From Bog-159 sp049514955 (lineage in GTDB: Bacteria > Acidobacteriota > Terriglobia > Bryobacterales > Bryobacteraceae), in NCBI GenBank assembly GCA_049514955.1, contig JBEKUO010000064.1:1-16930 (forward strand): 16,930 nucleotides of DNA, read 5' to 3'. The translations under genes were made by a program, and so were the position numbers. Under the pieces are notes generated by a model. It was given only the letters and a program-made list of their open reading frames with translations, ran no database searches and was not told where the DNA came from. Every line of letters starts with the position of its first letter. Positions within the stretch are counted from its first letter, which is position 1. Of the stretch, positions 6,003-15,725 are shown in pieces.

Positions 6003-8303
6003 TTACTGCCGCGCGCCGGTATTACGCAAGAGGGATATCGACACGCCCGCGGGACCCGAGGGAGCGACGAACGTGTTCAACGCGCCGTTGAAGGTGACTA
6101 AGTCCGCGTAACCGGCGGGTTGAGATGGAGAGATGCCCATCCACAGCAGGGTGGACGCGCCTCCCATCTCTTGGACGGGGCCGAACGTGCCATCGCCATT
6201 GCCGGGGACGAGGTAGATGGCATTGACGCCGGAATCCATGATGGCTAAATCCACGTTGCCGTCGCCGCTGAAATCGGCGGCCACAAGATCGTCAGGAGTT
6301 ACAACGAACGGCAAGGCTATCGAGGCCGGGCTCTGAAACGTCCCATCCGGGTTGCCGAGAAAGACCGCGAGGCTGTCGGTGGGGTGTTCCGAGCTTAGTA
6401 TGACGATATCCGGGTTGCCATCGCCGTTCAAATCCGCGATCGCTCCCCAACTGGGCAGATAGCCCCATGTGTACGCCGTGGGACTCTGAAATGTGCCGTC
6501 GCCGTTGCCGAGGTAAATCAAAAGAGGCTGGGTCAAGTTTTGCGAGCCTTCGTTGGTCTGGAAGGCCAGATCCAGCTCGCCATCGTGGTTGAAATCCGCG
6601 GCTCCCAGCCACACGCCGAACGTGCCGCCGTTGCTTTGATAAAACACAATGGGGGTCTGGAACGTGCCATCGCCATTGCCCAAAGCGACAAATCCACTGG
6701 AGGAGGCCAGGTCCAGCTTGCCGTCGCCGTTGAAATCAGCGGCTATCATTTGGAATGGGGGTATGGGCACGCTGAGCTTGCTACCCGCAGTGAACGTTCC
6801 ATCGCCGTGGCCTAGATAATCCTGCACATATGCGGTGTTACTTACGAGGTTCATGTACGAGATGGCCACGTCCTGCTTGCCATTGCCGTGGAAGTCCCCC
6901 GCCACGATCGACTGAGGCGCGAACGAACCGGAGGTCGGGCCCAACACGGTGGATGGGCCCGCGCGGAAGGGCTGGCTGGCTTTGCCTGTGCCAAAAAACA
7001 CAGTGAGCTGGTAGTCGCCGTTCTTTTCGGTAATCATGGCGAGATCGCCGATGCCATCGCCGTTGAAATCCGCTTGCGCCATCGGGTAGGGCGAACCATA
7101 AGCGCTGAGTCCGTTTGTTTCACCCGGAAAGTTGAAGCTGGGCACATCGGCGAAGTCTCCCTTCCCATCGTTGAAGAGTATGGAGAGGTAGGCGCCCGAG
7201 GGGTCAGTCGTGACGATATCGGGAGTGTGACTTCCGGTCAGATCGGCGGTCAATAATGCGGCGCCCACGCCCGAGATGGCGGTCACCGGATAAGCCTGGT
7301 GCAGCGCGAAACCCTGCCCCGCACCAAGGTTGAAATACGTGCCGACGAAGGACCCAACAAAGAACGGTCCGCCGCCCTCGAGGGCGCCGATGCTGGCCGC
7401 CGCCAGGTCGGGCAATCCATCGCCGTTCAAATCCGCGATGGCTACGGATGTAAGCGGCCCGATTTCGGTGTGGAGCTGCTGAGCCGCTTGAAACGTGCCG
7501 TCGCCATTGCCATAGAGGATGAAGATCGGCCCGACATTCGGATTGCTACCATTTTCGTGTACGGCAACCGCCGCAACGTCCAGCTTTCCATCTCCGTTAA
7601 GGTCGCCCACCGCTGCATAGCTCGCCGGGCTGGGAATGGGCGACCAGATCGGGCTTTCGAATGTGCCATTGCCGTTGCCCAGGAAGACGGCCGCCGCCGG
7701 ATAGTTGCTCGGATTGAAGCCGCATCCAAGCACGTCGGGCTTTCCGTCACCGTTGAAATCCCCCACGGCCAGGCAGTCCGGCGCGCCGGAGAGCACCACT
7801 GGATTTGAGAAGCCGCCTTTACCATCGCTCAACAACACGTCGATGGCGGCGCCGGTATCGATCGCCAGATCTAGGTTGCCATCCTGGTTGAAGTCGGCTG
7901 TGGCCACTTGATTTCCGCCGATGCCCAGATGCGGGCTCGGGGTGAAAGTGCCATCGCCGTTGCCGAAGAAAATGAACGTGCTGCTGCCGCTCGCAATGAG
8001 GTCCGGCTTACCGTCACCGTTGATATCGGCCGCGAGGAGTGTACCGAAGGTATTTGGCTGAGCGTTGAGCTGGATGGTGATCGGAGGAGCGAAGCGGCGG
8101 TCGCCTTTGCTGAGAAAGACTTCGATGGCGCGTGAGTTCAAGACTGCCAGATCGGCGATTCCATCGCCATTGAAATCGGCAGAAGCTACAGCCACGGCGG
8201 ACTTGGTCTTCAGGTCCGTGCGGGTGGCAAACGAGAATGGTTGGGCTGCTTGGCACAGCGGCAGAAGCACCAGAAATGCGGCTACTGGAACGAGTCTGGT
8301 CAT
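6003..8303 (-). CDS. Secreted FG-GAP/VCBS repeat protein (beta-propeller)
   Basis: This 766-residue protein has a signal peptide (about residues 1-20). It then has 13 clear copies of the FG-GAP calcium motif of form ADFNGDGxxDLA, from about residue 42 to about 689. Copies include ADINGDGKPDLIA, GDFNGDGKPDVLG, ADFNHDGELDLAF and ADFSGDGNVDLAI. Each repeat of about 45-60 residues also carries a second acidic loop of type LGNGDGTFQSP. Two copies are degenerate (ADLTGSHTPDIV and GDFHGNGKQDVA). A weak fourteenth copy (QPAGYADLVTF) may lie near the end. Fourteen blades would suit two seven-bladed propellers. There is no catalytic domain, C-terminal sorting signal or membrane anchor. A binding or structural role at the cell surface is inferred. 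The gene ends 35 bp from the convergent HNH remnant. Confidence 0.9.
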   Translation of the reverse strand: MTRLVPVAAFLVLLPLCQAAQPFSFATRTDLKTKSAVAVASADFNGDGIADLAVLNSRAIEVFLSKGDRRFAPPITIQLNAQPNTFGTLLAADINGDGKPDLIASGSSTFIFFGNGDGTFTPSPHLGIGGNQVATADFNQDGNLDLAIDTGAAIDVLLSDGKGGFSNPVVLSGAPDCLAVGDFNGDGKPDVLGCGFNPSNYPAAAVFLGNGNGTFESPIWSPIPSPASYAAVGDLNGDGKLDVAAVAVHENGSNPNVGPIFILYGNGDGTFQAAQQLHTEIGPLTSVAIADLNGDGLPDLAAASIGALEGGGPFFVGSFVGTYFNLGAGQGFALHQAYPVTAISGVGAALLTADLTGSHTPDIVTTDPSGAYLSILFNDGKGDFADVPSFNFPGETNGLSAYGSPYPMAQADFNGDGIGDLAMITEKNGDYQLTVFFGTGKASQPFRAGPSTVLGPTSGSFAPQSIVAGDFHGNGKQDVAISYMNLVSNTAYVQDYLGHGDGTFTAGSKLSVPIPPFQMIAADFNGDGKLDLASSSGFVALGNGDGTFQTPIVFYQSNGGTFGVWLGAADFNHDGELDLAFQTNEGSQNLTQPLLIYLGNGDGTFQSPTAYTWGYLPSWGAIADLNGDGNPDIVILSSEHPTDSLAVFLGNPDGTFQSPASIALPFVVTPDDLVAADFSGDGNVDLAIMDSGVNAIYLVPGNGDGTFGPVQEMGGASTLLWMGISPSQPAGYADLVTFNGALNTFVAPSGPAGVSISLLRNTGARQ

Positions 8304-8335
8304 CGTGACAGCCTTCTACTAACAATCTCCGGTGG

Positions 8336-8382
8336 GGCAGGCAATCCTGCCAGGCAAGCCTGACCCAGACTGGCTGAAAGCC
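8336..8382. repeat. Cluster of three short palindromes (REP-like)
   Basis: Three adjacent hairpins lie in the 223-bp gap between divergent genes: GGCAGG/CCTGCC with a CAAT loop at 8336-8351, CAGGC/GCCTG at 8351-8362, and GGCT/AGCC with a GAA loop at 8372-8382. They recall the cluster at 862-929 in layout but not in sequence. Apart from these and the promoter region of the VOC gene, I see nothing else in the gap. Confidence 0.55.
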
Positions 8383-8511
8383 GACGGCGGGCGGCCAGGA
8401 ATTGGCGGCCTATAGTTGATCCAGACACAGTTTACCTCATACCTCACGCAACCGTGCATCGTTTATCTCTCGAGCACATCATTGCGCGCTGTGAGCCCCC
8501 ACGAAGCGTAT

Positions 8512-8517
8512 TATGAT
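8512..8517 (+). promoter_or_regulatory. Candidate -10 element of the VOC gene
   Basis: TATGAT (within TATTATGATAT at 8509-8519) ends 9 nt before the ATG at 8527. No Shine-Dalgarno sequence is present in the short leader. No convincing -35 element is found at normal spacing. Confidence 0.4.
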
Positions 8518-8526
8518 ATCCGGCAT

Positions 8527-9005
8527 ATGGCAAAAGCTACCAATCCCGTTCCAACAGGTTTCAGCACCCTCACCGTGCACCTCACCGTGCCGGGTTGTGC
8601 CAATTACATCGAATTCCTGAAACATGCGTTCAACGCCGTGGAGATCAGCCGCTCACCCGGCCCGGGCGGCAAGCTCATGCACGCCAGCGTCAAGATCGGC
8701 GATACCATCATGATGCTCAACGACGATTTCCCCGAAATGGGCGCGCCGCCGATTGCCCAGGGGAGTTGGCCGCTGCGCCTCAACCTCTACGTCCCAGACG
8801 CCGACGCTACATGGGCGCAGGCGCTGGCGCACGGTTGCCAGGTGGTCTTTCCACTGCAGGATCAATTCTGGGGCGACCGCTATGGCCAGTTGCGCGATCC
8901 GGCCGGCTTCGTCTGGGCCATCGCCACGCACCTCGAAGACCTCACACCGGAAGAGGCCCAGGAGCGGGGCAAGGCGGCGATGGCGGCCATGGGTGGCGGG
9001 AAGGC

Positions 9006-9009
<4 letters not shown>
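8527..9009 (+). CDS. VOC superfamily protein (glyoxalase/PhnB-like)
   Basis: This is a 160-residue cytoplasmic protein. I take the ATG at 8527 (MAKATNPVPTGFSTLTVHLT) rather than the upstream in-frame ATG at 8416, because residues from 8416 to 8526 do not resemble protein and contain the likely promoter. The fold signature is two beta-alpha-beta-beta-beta modules. The first (about 13-70) includes AVEISRSPGPGGKLMHASVKIGD. The second (about 80-140) ends in FWGDRYGQLRDPAGFVWAIATH, typical of PhnB-like VOC proteins. The family includes metal-dependent lyases, isomerases and antibiotic-binding proteins, so the substrate cannot be assigned. The stop overlaps the next start (GTGA), so it shares an mRNA with the BNR protein gene. 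Confidence 0.88.
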
Positions 9010-11873
<2,864 letters not shown>

Positions 11874-11876
11874 GTA

Positions 11877-11893
11877 GGCGAGCGGGGCTCGCC
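11877..11893. terminator. Hairpin just after the BNR gene stop
   Basis: Seven-base arms GGCGAGC/GCTCGCC flank a GGG loop 3 bp after the TAA at 11871-11873. There is no following T-run, so it could be an atypical transcript-end hairpin or one more dispersed palindrome. Confidence 0.4.
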
Positions 11894-12004
11894 GCATCGA
11901 CAAAACAGCGCCGATGTTACGACGCGGCGACACGGCGATTCGTCTTCGATCCGCCCACGGGACCCGCAAAGGGCCACTCTTCAGAGGGCGAACTGAAGCG
12001 CGTC
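11894..12004. other. Intergenic stretch with no recognised gene
   Basis: Between the BNR gene hairpin and the palindrome at 12005 I find no start, ribosome-binding site or known domain. Short open frames exist on both strands (for example a minus-strand frame ending at 11917) but none has recognisable protein character. It could be the eroded remainder of the sequence that originally followed hemY. Confidence 0.4.
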
Positions 12005-12023
12005 GGCAGGCAGAAGTGCTGCC
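12005..12023. repeat. Palindromic repeat next to the hemY fragment
   Basis: GGCAGGCA and TGCTGCC flank a GAAG loop. The sequence parallels the third hairpin of the 862-929 cluster (GGCAGGCA-TAAG-TGCCTGC), with a one-base deletion in the right arm. It ends a few bases from the TAA that closes the hemY-like fragment, so it would follow that gene end on the minus strand. Confidence 0.6.
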
Positions 12024-12028
12024 TCACC

Positions 12029-12169
12029 TTACACTGGACACAAAGGCTTCGCGATAGCGTCCGCCGCCTGCTATCGCATGCCGATGTAGTCCGGGATGCC
12101 GATACGCGTGTAGGCGTTGGCGGCCAGACCGAAGCCTGGAATGGCGGAGGCGCGTGCTTGGATTTCGGC
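12029..12169 (-). pseudogene. Detached 3' end of a hemY gene (47 codons)
   Basis: Read on the minus strand, this segment encodes AEIQARASAIPGFGLAANAY, then TRIGIPDYIGMR, a TAG stop at 12071-12073, then QAADAIAKPLCPV and TAA. The intact gene ends AEIQARASAIPGFNLAGNAY, TGIGIPDCIRMGKQAAESIA, KALCVA. Over 131 aligned bases (12039-12169 against 14341-14471) I count 22 mismatches and no gaps. About 34 of 46 residues match, and both copies end at the same codon position. Nothing upstream of the AEIQAR point matches, so only the 3' end was duplicated or left behind. The in-frame stop and the missing body show it is not functional. It is in the same orientation as the intact gene and abuts the brnT promoter. 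Confidence 0.92.
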
Positions 12170-12179
12170 GCCCTACACA

Positions 12180-12203
12180 ATTGTAGTACACTATGTATAT
12201 ACG
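12180..12203 (+). promoter_or_regulatory. Candidate brnTA promoter/operator
   Basis: An AT-rich stretch containing TACACT and the perfect palindrome GTATATAC stands immediately before the brnT start at 12206, in otherwise GC-rich DNA. BrnA antitoxins are known to repress their own operon, and short palindromes overlapping the -10 region are where such repressors commonly bind. There is no Shine-Dalgarno motif before brnT. The promoter role is likely, the operator role is inference. Confidence 0.5.
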
Positions 12204-12205
12204 CA

Positions 12206-12520
12206 ATGCGTTACGAGTGGGATGAAGCGAAGAACCTGCGGAACCAACGGAGGCACGACGGGATCTCATTTGAACTGGCGGCGCTGGTCTTCGAGGACGC
12301 ACGCTGCCTCGTATATGCAGACCGCATCGACCGCAAAACAGGAGAACAGCGCTGGCATGCGATCGGCGCGGCTCAGATCGAACCTGAAGCCCGTGCCGTC
12401 CTGCTCGTTGTTCATGCGTACCGGGAGGACCATTATGGCGAAGAAATCATCCTCATCATCTCAGCCCGCGCGGCTGAAAAGCATGAAATCAGAAGATATC
12501 AGGAAGAGGCAATGGACTGA
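12206..12520 (+). CDS. brnT: BrnT family ribonuclease toxin
   Basis: This 104-residue protein starts at the ATG at 12206 (MRYEWDEAKNLRNQRRHDGI), which is the usual family N-terminus. The frame stays open 16 codons upstream but that part crosses the promoter and the hemY remnant. Family hallmarks are all visible: the WDEAKN-x-N-x-RH start, SFELAALVFED, a central VVHAY strand and the C-terminal IILIISARAAEKHEIRRYQEEA. BrnT is a RelE-fold RNase toxin that stops growth by cleaving RNA and is neutralised by BrnA. The toxin-first gene order and overlap with the downstream antitoxin are typical. The protein is full length with no defect. Confidence 0.93.
   Translation: MRYEWDEAKNLRNQRRHDGISFELAALVFEDARCLVYADRIDRKTGEQRWHAIGAAQIEPEARAVLLVVHAYREDHYGEEIILIISARAAEKHEIRRYQEEAMD
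12423..12428 (+). promoter_or_regulatory. Shine-Dalgarno sequence deciding the brnA start
   Basis: GGGAGG lies inside brnT, 6 nt before the ATG at 12435. It is the strongest ribosome-binding site I see in the window and favours 12435 over the in-frame ATG at 12483. Confidence 0.7.
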
Positions 12521-12809
12521 AAAAGAGCGCCGGACGCTGCGCCGCGTTGCCGGGCGCCAGGCGGACCTGGACGACTCGCGCATCAACTTCGAAGACATCC
12601 CGCGCCTGACCGGGGCACAGTTGGCAAAGATGATAAGGCTGCGGGACGCCCGGCCTCGAAAGGTGGCAGTGAGCGTACGGCTTGACGCGCGGGTGCTTGC
12701 TTGGCTGAGGTCCAAGGGGGAGGGACACCTGACGCGGATTAACGACATCCTCATGAATTTGATGGAGGCGGAGCGGCGGACGCGGATGGGAAGGCGGCGG
12801 TGCGAGTAA
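12435..12809 (+). CDS. brnA: BrnA family antitoxin (ribbon-helix-helix)
   Basis: This 124-residue protein is encoded in another frame and overlaps the end of brnT by 86 bp. The start at 12435 follows a good Shine-Dalgarno sequence. A shorter form from 12483 would have 108 residues. The N-terminal half is basic and charged (MAKKSSSSSQPARLKSMKSE, then TEKERRTLRRVAG). The C-terminal part has the BrnA DNA-binding signature: RKVAVSVRLDARVLAWLRSK, then GHLTRINDILMNLMEAER. The strand KVAVSVRLD and following helices form the ribbon-helix-helix fold used for dimerisation and operator binding. It should neutralise BrnT and repress the operon. The overlap implies translational coupling. The N-terminal part is longer than in many BrnA proteins. 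Confidence 0.88.
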   Translation: MAKKSSSSSQPARLKSMKSEDIRKRQWTEKERRTLRRVAGRQADLDDSRINFEDIPRLTGAQLAKMIRLRDARPRKVAVSVRLDARVLAWLRSKGEGHLTRINDILMNLMEAERRTRMGRRRCE

Positions 12810-12810
12810 C

Positions 12811-13207
12811 CTACGCCGAGAGGAGGACTAAGCCGTCAACTGCCGAATAATCGCCTCGATTATTGGTAATGAGGGGGACCTGATAGTGGAGAGCACTCGC
12901 GGCAATCCACGCGTCGGCTGTTTGGATTGGACGCCCTTTTCTCTTCGCTGCGAAACAAACCTCGGCCCATTTGACACACAACTCGCGGTTGACCGGCAGG
13001 ACAACGTAACGTGTCAGGTGTTGGGCTAGGTCGCGCTTCCGCCCTTGGCCCCAGGCCCGTTCGAGCGACCATCGCTCCAACTCAGCCAGCGTCATAAAGG
13101 AGATCCCGAGCAATCGACCTGTGATGTGGGACCGGTAGGCAAGCGCGCGCGTGTCTCCTTTGGAACAGCATCGACACTACGTCGGTGTCAACGATGGCGG
13201 CATTCAT
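12811..13207 (-). pseudogene. vapC: VapC-type PIN toxin broken by a one-base insertion
   Basis: From ATG 13207 the frame reads MNAAIVDTDVVSMLF, the correct PIN N-terminus with D7/D9. It then goes out of frame at 13162-13163, where an extra G (plus strand TTGGAA) sits. Removing one base restores KGDTRALAYRSHITGRLLGI and joins the open frame that ends at 12811. The rejoined protein would be about 131 residues, normal for VapC, with the other acidic residues present (TLAELERW, QTADAWIAASAL, NNRGDY). PIN toxins are Mg2+-dependent RNases. The remaining frame from a TTG at 13113 lacks the first catalytic aspartate, so it is probably inactive unless the shift is a sequencing error or is bypassed by frameshifting. 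The start overlaps the antitoxin stop (ATGA). Confidence 0.85.
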
Positions 13208-13419
13208 TGCGGACTGGCCGGGAGGGTTCCCTCTCGACGCCACTCGCGCAGGCGCGCAGCGAATTCTTCTGGCGACTCGTCCTCGCGCGACGGCTCTCCG
13301 AGCAGAGTCTCGAAGATGTCAGTTGGAGTGACGCCCTGCTGTGCTGCCAATTCCTCCAAGGAAGGCGGGGCGGTACGATCCTTGTGAGAAGGCCCGATTG
13401 GGCGTGTCCTGTTGTCCAC
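13204..13419 (-). CDS. VapB-like antitoxin partner of the PIN toxin
   Basis: This 71-residue, mostly acidic protein starts with GTG at 13417-13419 and ends in an ATGA overlap with the vapC start. Its sequence, with SLEELAAQQGVTPTDIFETL and later DESPEEFAARLREWRRE, looks like the small toxin-binding partner commonly found before this PIN subgroup. No clear DNA-binding fold is visible, so it is assigned mainly from size, position and overlap. A TATACT hexamer lies 6 nt upstream. It is intact even though its toxin is not. Confidence 0.65.
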   Translation of the reverse strand: MDNRTRPIGPSHKDRTAPPSLEELAAQQGVTPTDIFETLLGEPSREDESPEEFAARLREWRREGTLPASPQ

Positions 13420-13425
13420 GAATCC

Positions 13426-13431
13426 AGTATA
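13426..13431 (-). promoter_or_regulatory. Candidate -10 element of the vapBC-like pair
   Basis: On the minus strand TATACT ends 6 nt before the GTG at 13419. The spacing is identical to that before the amidohydrolase start at 4286, again implying a leaderless transcript. No strong -35 element is visible. Confidence 0.45.
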
Positions 13432-13487
13432 ACAAGGTCAGAGAGTCTGGGTTCCTGGTAACAGACTAATGGCTCCATGGAGGGCGT

Positions 13488-13555
13488 TTGCGGACGGAAT
13501 CTCTTGCGAATACCGGGAACTTCTTACCCAGTCGTCGCAAGAACAGTGTCCGCAA
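13488..13555. repeat. Nested inverted repeat, 68 bp
   Basis: Outer 8-bp arms TTGCGGAC (13488-13495) and GTCCGCAA (13548-13555) enclose inner 8-bp arms TCTTGCGA (13502-13509) and TCGCAAGA (13535-13542). The intervening bulges are 6 and 5 nt and the loop is 25 nt. It lies 25 bp past the stop of the AbiU2-like remnant and about 55 bp before the vapBC-like promoter hexamer. There is no T-run. It could be a shared transcript-end structure, a structured RNA, or a trace of a mobile element. Confidence 0.65.
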
Positions 13556-13579
13556 CCGGCCAGTTGCCTCTGTAGGGTG

Positions 13580-14294
13580 TCAGGAGCGCCGTTGTTGGGA
13601 GGTTAATCGGCGAATATCCCCTTCCTGATCTGCGATGGCAGAGTTACGGCCCTGCCGGACGAGATTTAGCATATAGTTGTAGTCGTCCGCACCGACGATT
13701 TTGCTCGACAGCAAGGACGAGCGATAAGGCTGTACCTGTTTAAGATCTTGCAAGCCCTGTCGAGGAGAGTCTGTATTTCTTTACCTTCCAGTCGGGGCAG
13801 CGTTGAAGACGCTCCCAAGCGTACCGGATTAGGGTGCACGTGGGAAAGGGACTCATCGCGGAGCTTACATAGGCGGTGCACCAACGGATCGCGATCCTGC
13901 GAAACACGCCGAATATCTCCTCCAAGCGTGGAAAGTTTCAATTTTCGTGAGAGGAGACCTTCAACAAATGGATTGTCCTTCAGCCTATTTCGGCGGGCTC
14001 CGTCAGAGAAATACTCTACGCTGGCTTTGACGGTAAGTAGAAATCGCTTGAGGCTCAAGGAGCAGTCATGCTGATCATATAGACGAGCCAGGCGAAAGAG
14101 AGTGTCATCGTAGTGAGCAATGAGCGTCAAGCTCCAGAAAGTCCAGCTTTGGTACATCTCAACTCGGTACGGCTTACTGGCGGCCTGCAGTCCCTTGAAC
14201 AGGCGCCAATGATCTGAGGCTCGATGTGCTTCCACGCCATGTGGTCTAGCAGGCGTTCAAACTCTTTTTCAGAAGTGACGCGGATCGCCTTCAT
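13580..14294 (-). pseudogene. AbiU2-like HEPN protein gene with two frameshifts
   Basis: Three frames must be joined. The first, from ATG 14294 (or GTG 14327), reads MKAIRVTSEKEFERLLDHMA and on to WKHIE. The second reads ASDHWRLFKGLQAASKPYRV through DRACKILNRYS. The third reads SSKIVGADDYNYMLNLVRQG to a TGA at 13580-13582. Each junction (near 14220 and near 13710) needs one base added back. The joined product would be about 238 residues. The middle part fits the AbiU2-like HEPN family: HYDDTLFRLARLYDQ near the front and the R-x5-H motif LRDESLSHVH. HEPN proteins are often RNases in abortive infection or toxin-antitoxin systems. It follows the hemY stop by only 36 bp on the same strand. The base composition looks less GC-rich than its flanks, suggesting transfer. 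Confidence 0.72.
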
Positions 14295-14330
14295 GTCGTC
14301 GCTCAGCAGTAGCAAAACTAGGTTCACCGA

Positions 14331-15716
14331 TCACGCCACACACAAAGCCTTCGCAATACTCTCCGCCGCCTGCTTGCCCATGCGGATGCAGTCCGGGATG
14401 CCGATGCCCGTGTAGGCATTGCCGGCCAGATTGAAGCCTGGAATTGCCGACGCGCGCGCCTGGATTTCCGCGAGGCGCTGCGGGTGGCCAACCGTGTACT
14501 GCGCCATCGACCGGGGCCAGCGGAAGATCCGCCAGAACAGCGGCGCGGCTTGGAATCCCACGATTTCGTGCAGCTCGCTCAGAACCGCGGCGACAATCGC
14601 ATCGTTGGATTCCGACAGAACGGCGCCGTCATCCATGCCGCCCAGAAAACAGCGGAGCAGGGTGGTCCCGGCGGGTACGCGGTGCGAGAACTTAGTGCCG
14701 ACCCAAGTGCAGGCCACCAGACGGCGGCGCTCGCGCTTGGGAACCAGAAAGCCGAAACCGGCGAGCGGTCTTGGGAAGGCGCTGTCTGGGAAGGCCAGCG
14801 CCATCGTCATGGACGAGCTGTAGGGAATCCCGGCGAGCAGGTCCGCCAGTCGCCCGTCGAGGCCCGCGGCCAGCGTGGCGGCATTGTGCGCTTCGCAGGC
14901 CAGCACCAGATGTGCGCAATCGAGCGAGCCATCGTCGAGTCGTAAGCGGAATCCGCCGCCGGTACGCTCCACCGCAACGGCGCGGCGGTGCAGGATAGTG
15001 GCGTGGTCCGCGATGCGCGCGGTCAAGGCGGTCACGAGCTGGGCTAATCCGCCTGTCAGCGTGCGAAACAGCGGCTGGCTGCGGGCCTGGGCTTTATTGG
15101 CTTTGAGCTCCGCCAGCACGCCCCGGGTGAGGCTTCCGTATTTGGCTTCGAGCTCGACAAAGCGCGGCAGCACGCTCGAGATGCTCAGAGCGCTGGGGCT
15201 ACCGCCGTAAATCCCGGAGAGCAGCGGCTCGGCGAGGTAATCCACGGCTTCGGCGCCGTAATGCTGGGTGACGAACGCCGCGACGGATTGGTCTTCCGGA
15301 TGGCGGCCCGGCGGGTGGAAAAGCTCCATGCCCATACGCAGCTTGGTTGGCCAGCCGAGCAGCCGGGTGGTCAGCAGGGGGATCAGCTTGGTCGGCACCA
15401 TGAGCTGCAAACCGTCGGGCAGCGGCACCAGGCGGCCGCGCTTCCAAACGTAAGTGACGCGCAGGTGATCGTTCGAACCGATGACTTCGCCGGCCATGTC
15501 GAGCTCGCGGATGAGCTCCATGGCGGCGGGTTTGATCGATATGAAGCTGTCGGGTCCGCCCTCGATGACGCAGCCTTGGAAGTGCTCGGTTTGGATTACG
15601 CCGCCGAGCTGCGGGCGCGCTTCGACGATGGTGGAGGGGATGCCGGCCTTCGCGAGATAGTACGCGGTGGAGAGGCCGGAGATGCCCCCTCCTACGATGG
15701 CGACGGACGCATCCAT
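14331..15716 (-). CDS. hemY: HemY-type protoporphyrinogen/coproporphyrinogen oxidase
   Basis: This 461-residue FAD enzyme has the family's usual length. The N-terminal dinucleotide motif is VAIVGGGISGLSTAYYLAKA (about residues 5-24), with the ribose-binding glutamate in IVEARPQLGG (about 30-39). The substrate domain includes AEPLLSGIYGGSPSALSISS, well conserved in HemY. The C-terminal FAD motif is GNAYTGIGIPDCIRMGKQAA. The enzyme oxidises protoporphyrinogen IX, or coproporphyrinogen III in the coproporphyrin route, by six electrons during haem synthesis. The sequence alone does not tell which. No other haem gene is in the window. Its start is 10 bp after the stop of the protease gene, so they may be cotranscribed. 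Its last 47 codons are duplicated at 12029-12169. Confidence 0.93.
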   Translation of the reverse strand: MDASVAIVGGGISGLSTAYYLAKAGIPSTIVEARPQLGGVIQTEHFQGCVIEGGPDSFISIKPAAMELIRELDMAGEVIGSNDHLRVTYVWKRGRLVPLPDGLQLMVPTKLIPLLTTRLLGWPTKLRMGMELFHPPGRHPEDQSVAAFVTQHYGAEAVDYLAEPLLSGIYGGSPSALSISSVLPRFVELEAKYGSLTRGVLAELKANKAQARSQPLFRTLTGGLAQLVTALTARIADHATILHRRAVAVERTGGGFRLRLDDGSLDCAHLVLACEAHNAATLAAGLDGRLADLLAGIPYSSSMTMALAFPDSAFPRPLAGFGFLVPKRERRRLVACTWVGTKFSHRVPAGTTLLRCFLGGMDDGAVLSESNDAIVAAVLSELHEIVGFQAAPLFWRIFRWPRSMAQYTVGHPQRLAEIQARASAIPGFNLAGNAYTGIGIPDCIRMGKQAAESIAKALCVA

Positions 15717-15725
15717 TGATTCTTG

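Noticed and set aside
8595..9005. Upstream in-frame extension of the BNR protein (1092 codons in total)
   Set aside because: The extra 137 codons overlap the VOC gene in another frame and show no protein character. A signal peptide starts exactly at the GTG at 9006.
12158..12205. Upstream extension of BrnT to an earlier ATG
   Set aside because: The added codons overlap the hemY fragment and the AT-rich promoter, and the family N-terminus begins at 12206.
12170..14330. An integrase, transposase or tRNA gene in the accessory block
   Set aside because: I looked in all frames for a tyrosine or serine recombinase or DDE signature and for a cloverleaf and saw none. The block has only toxin/antitoxin and HEPN-type genes.
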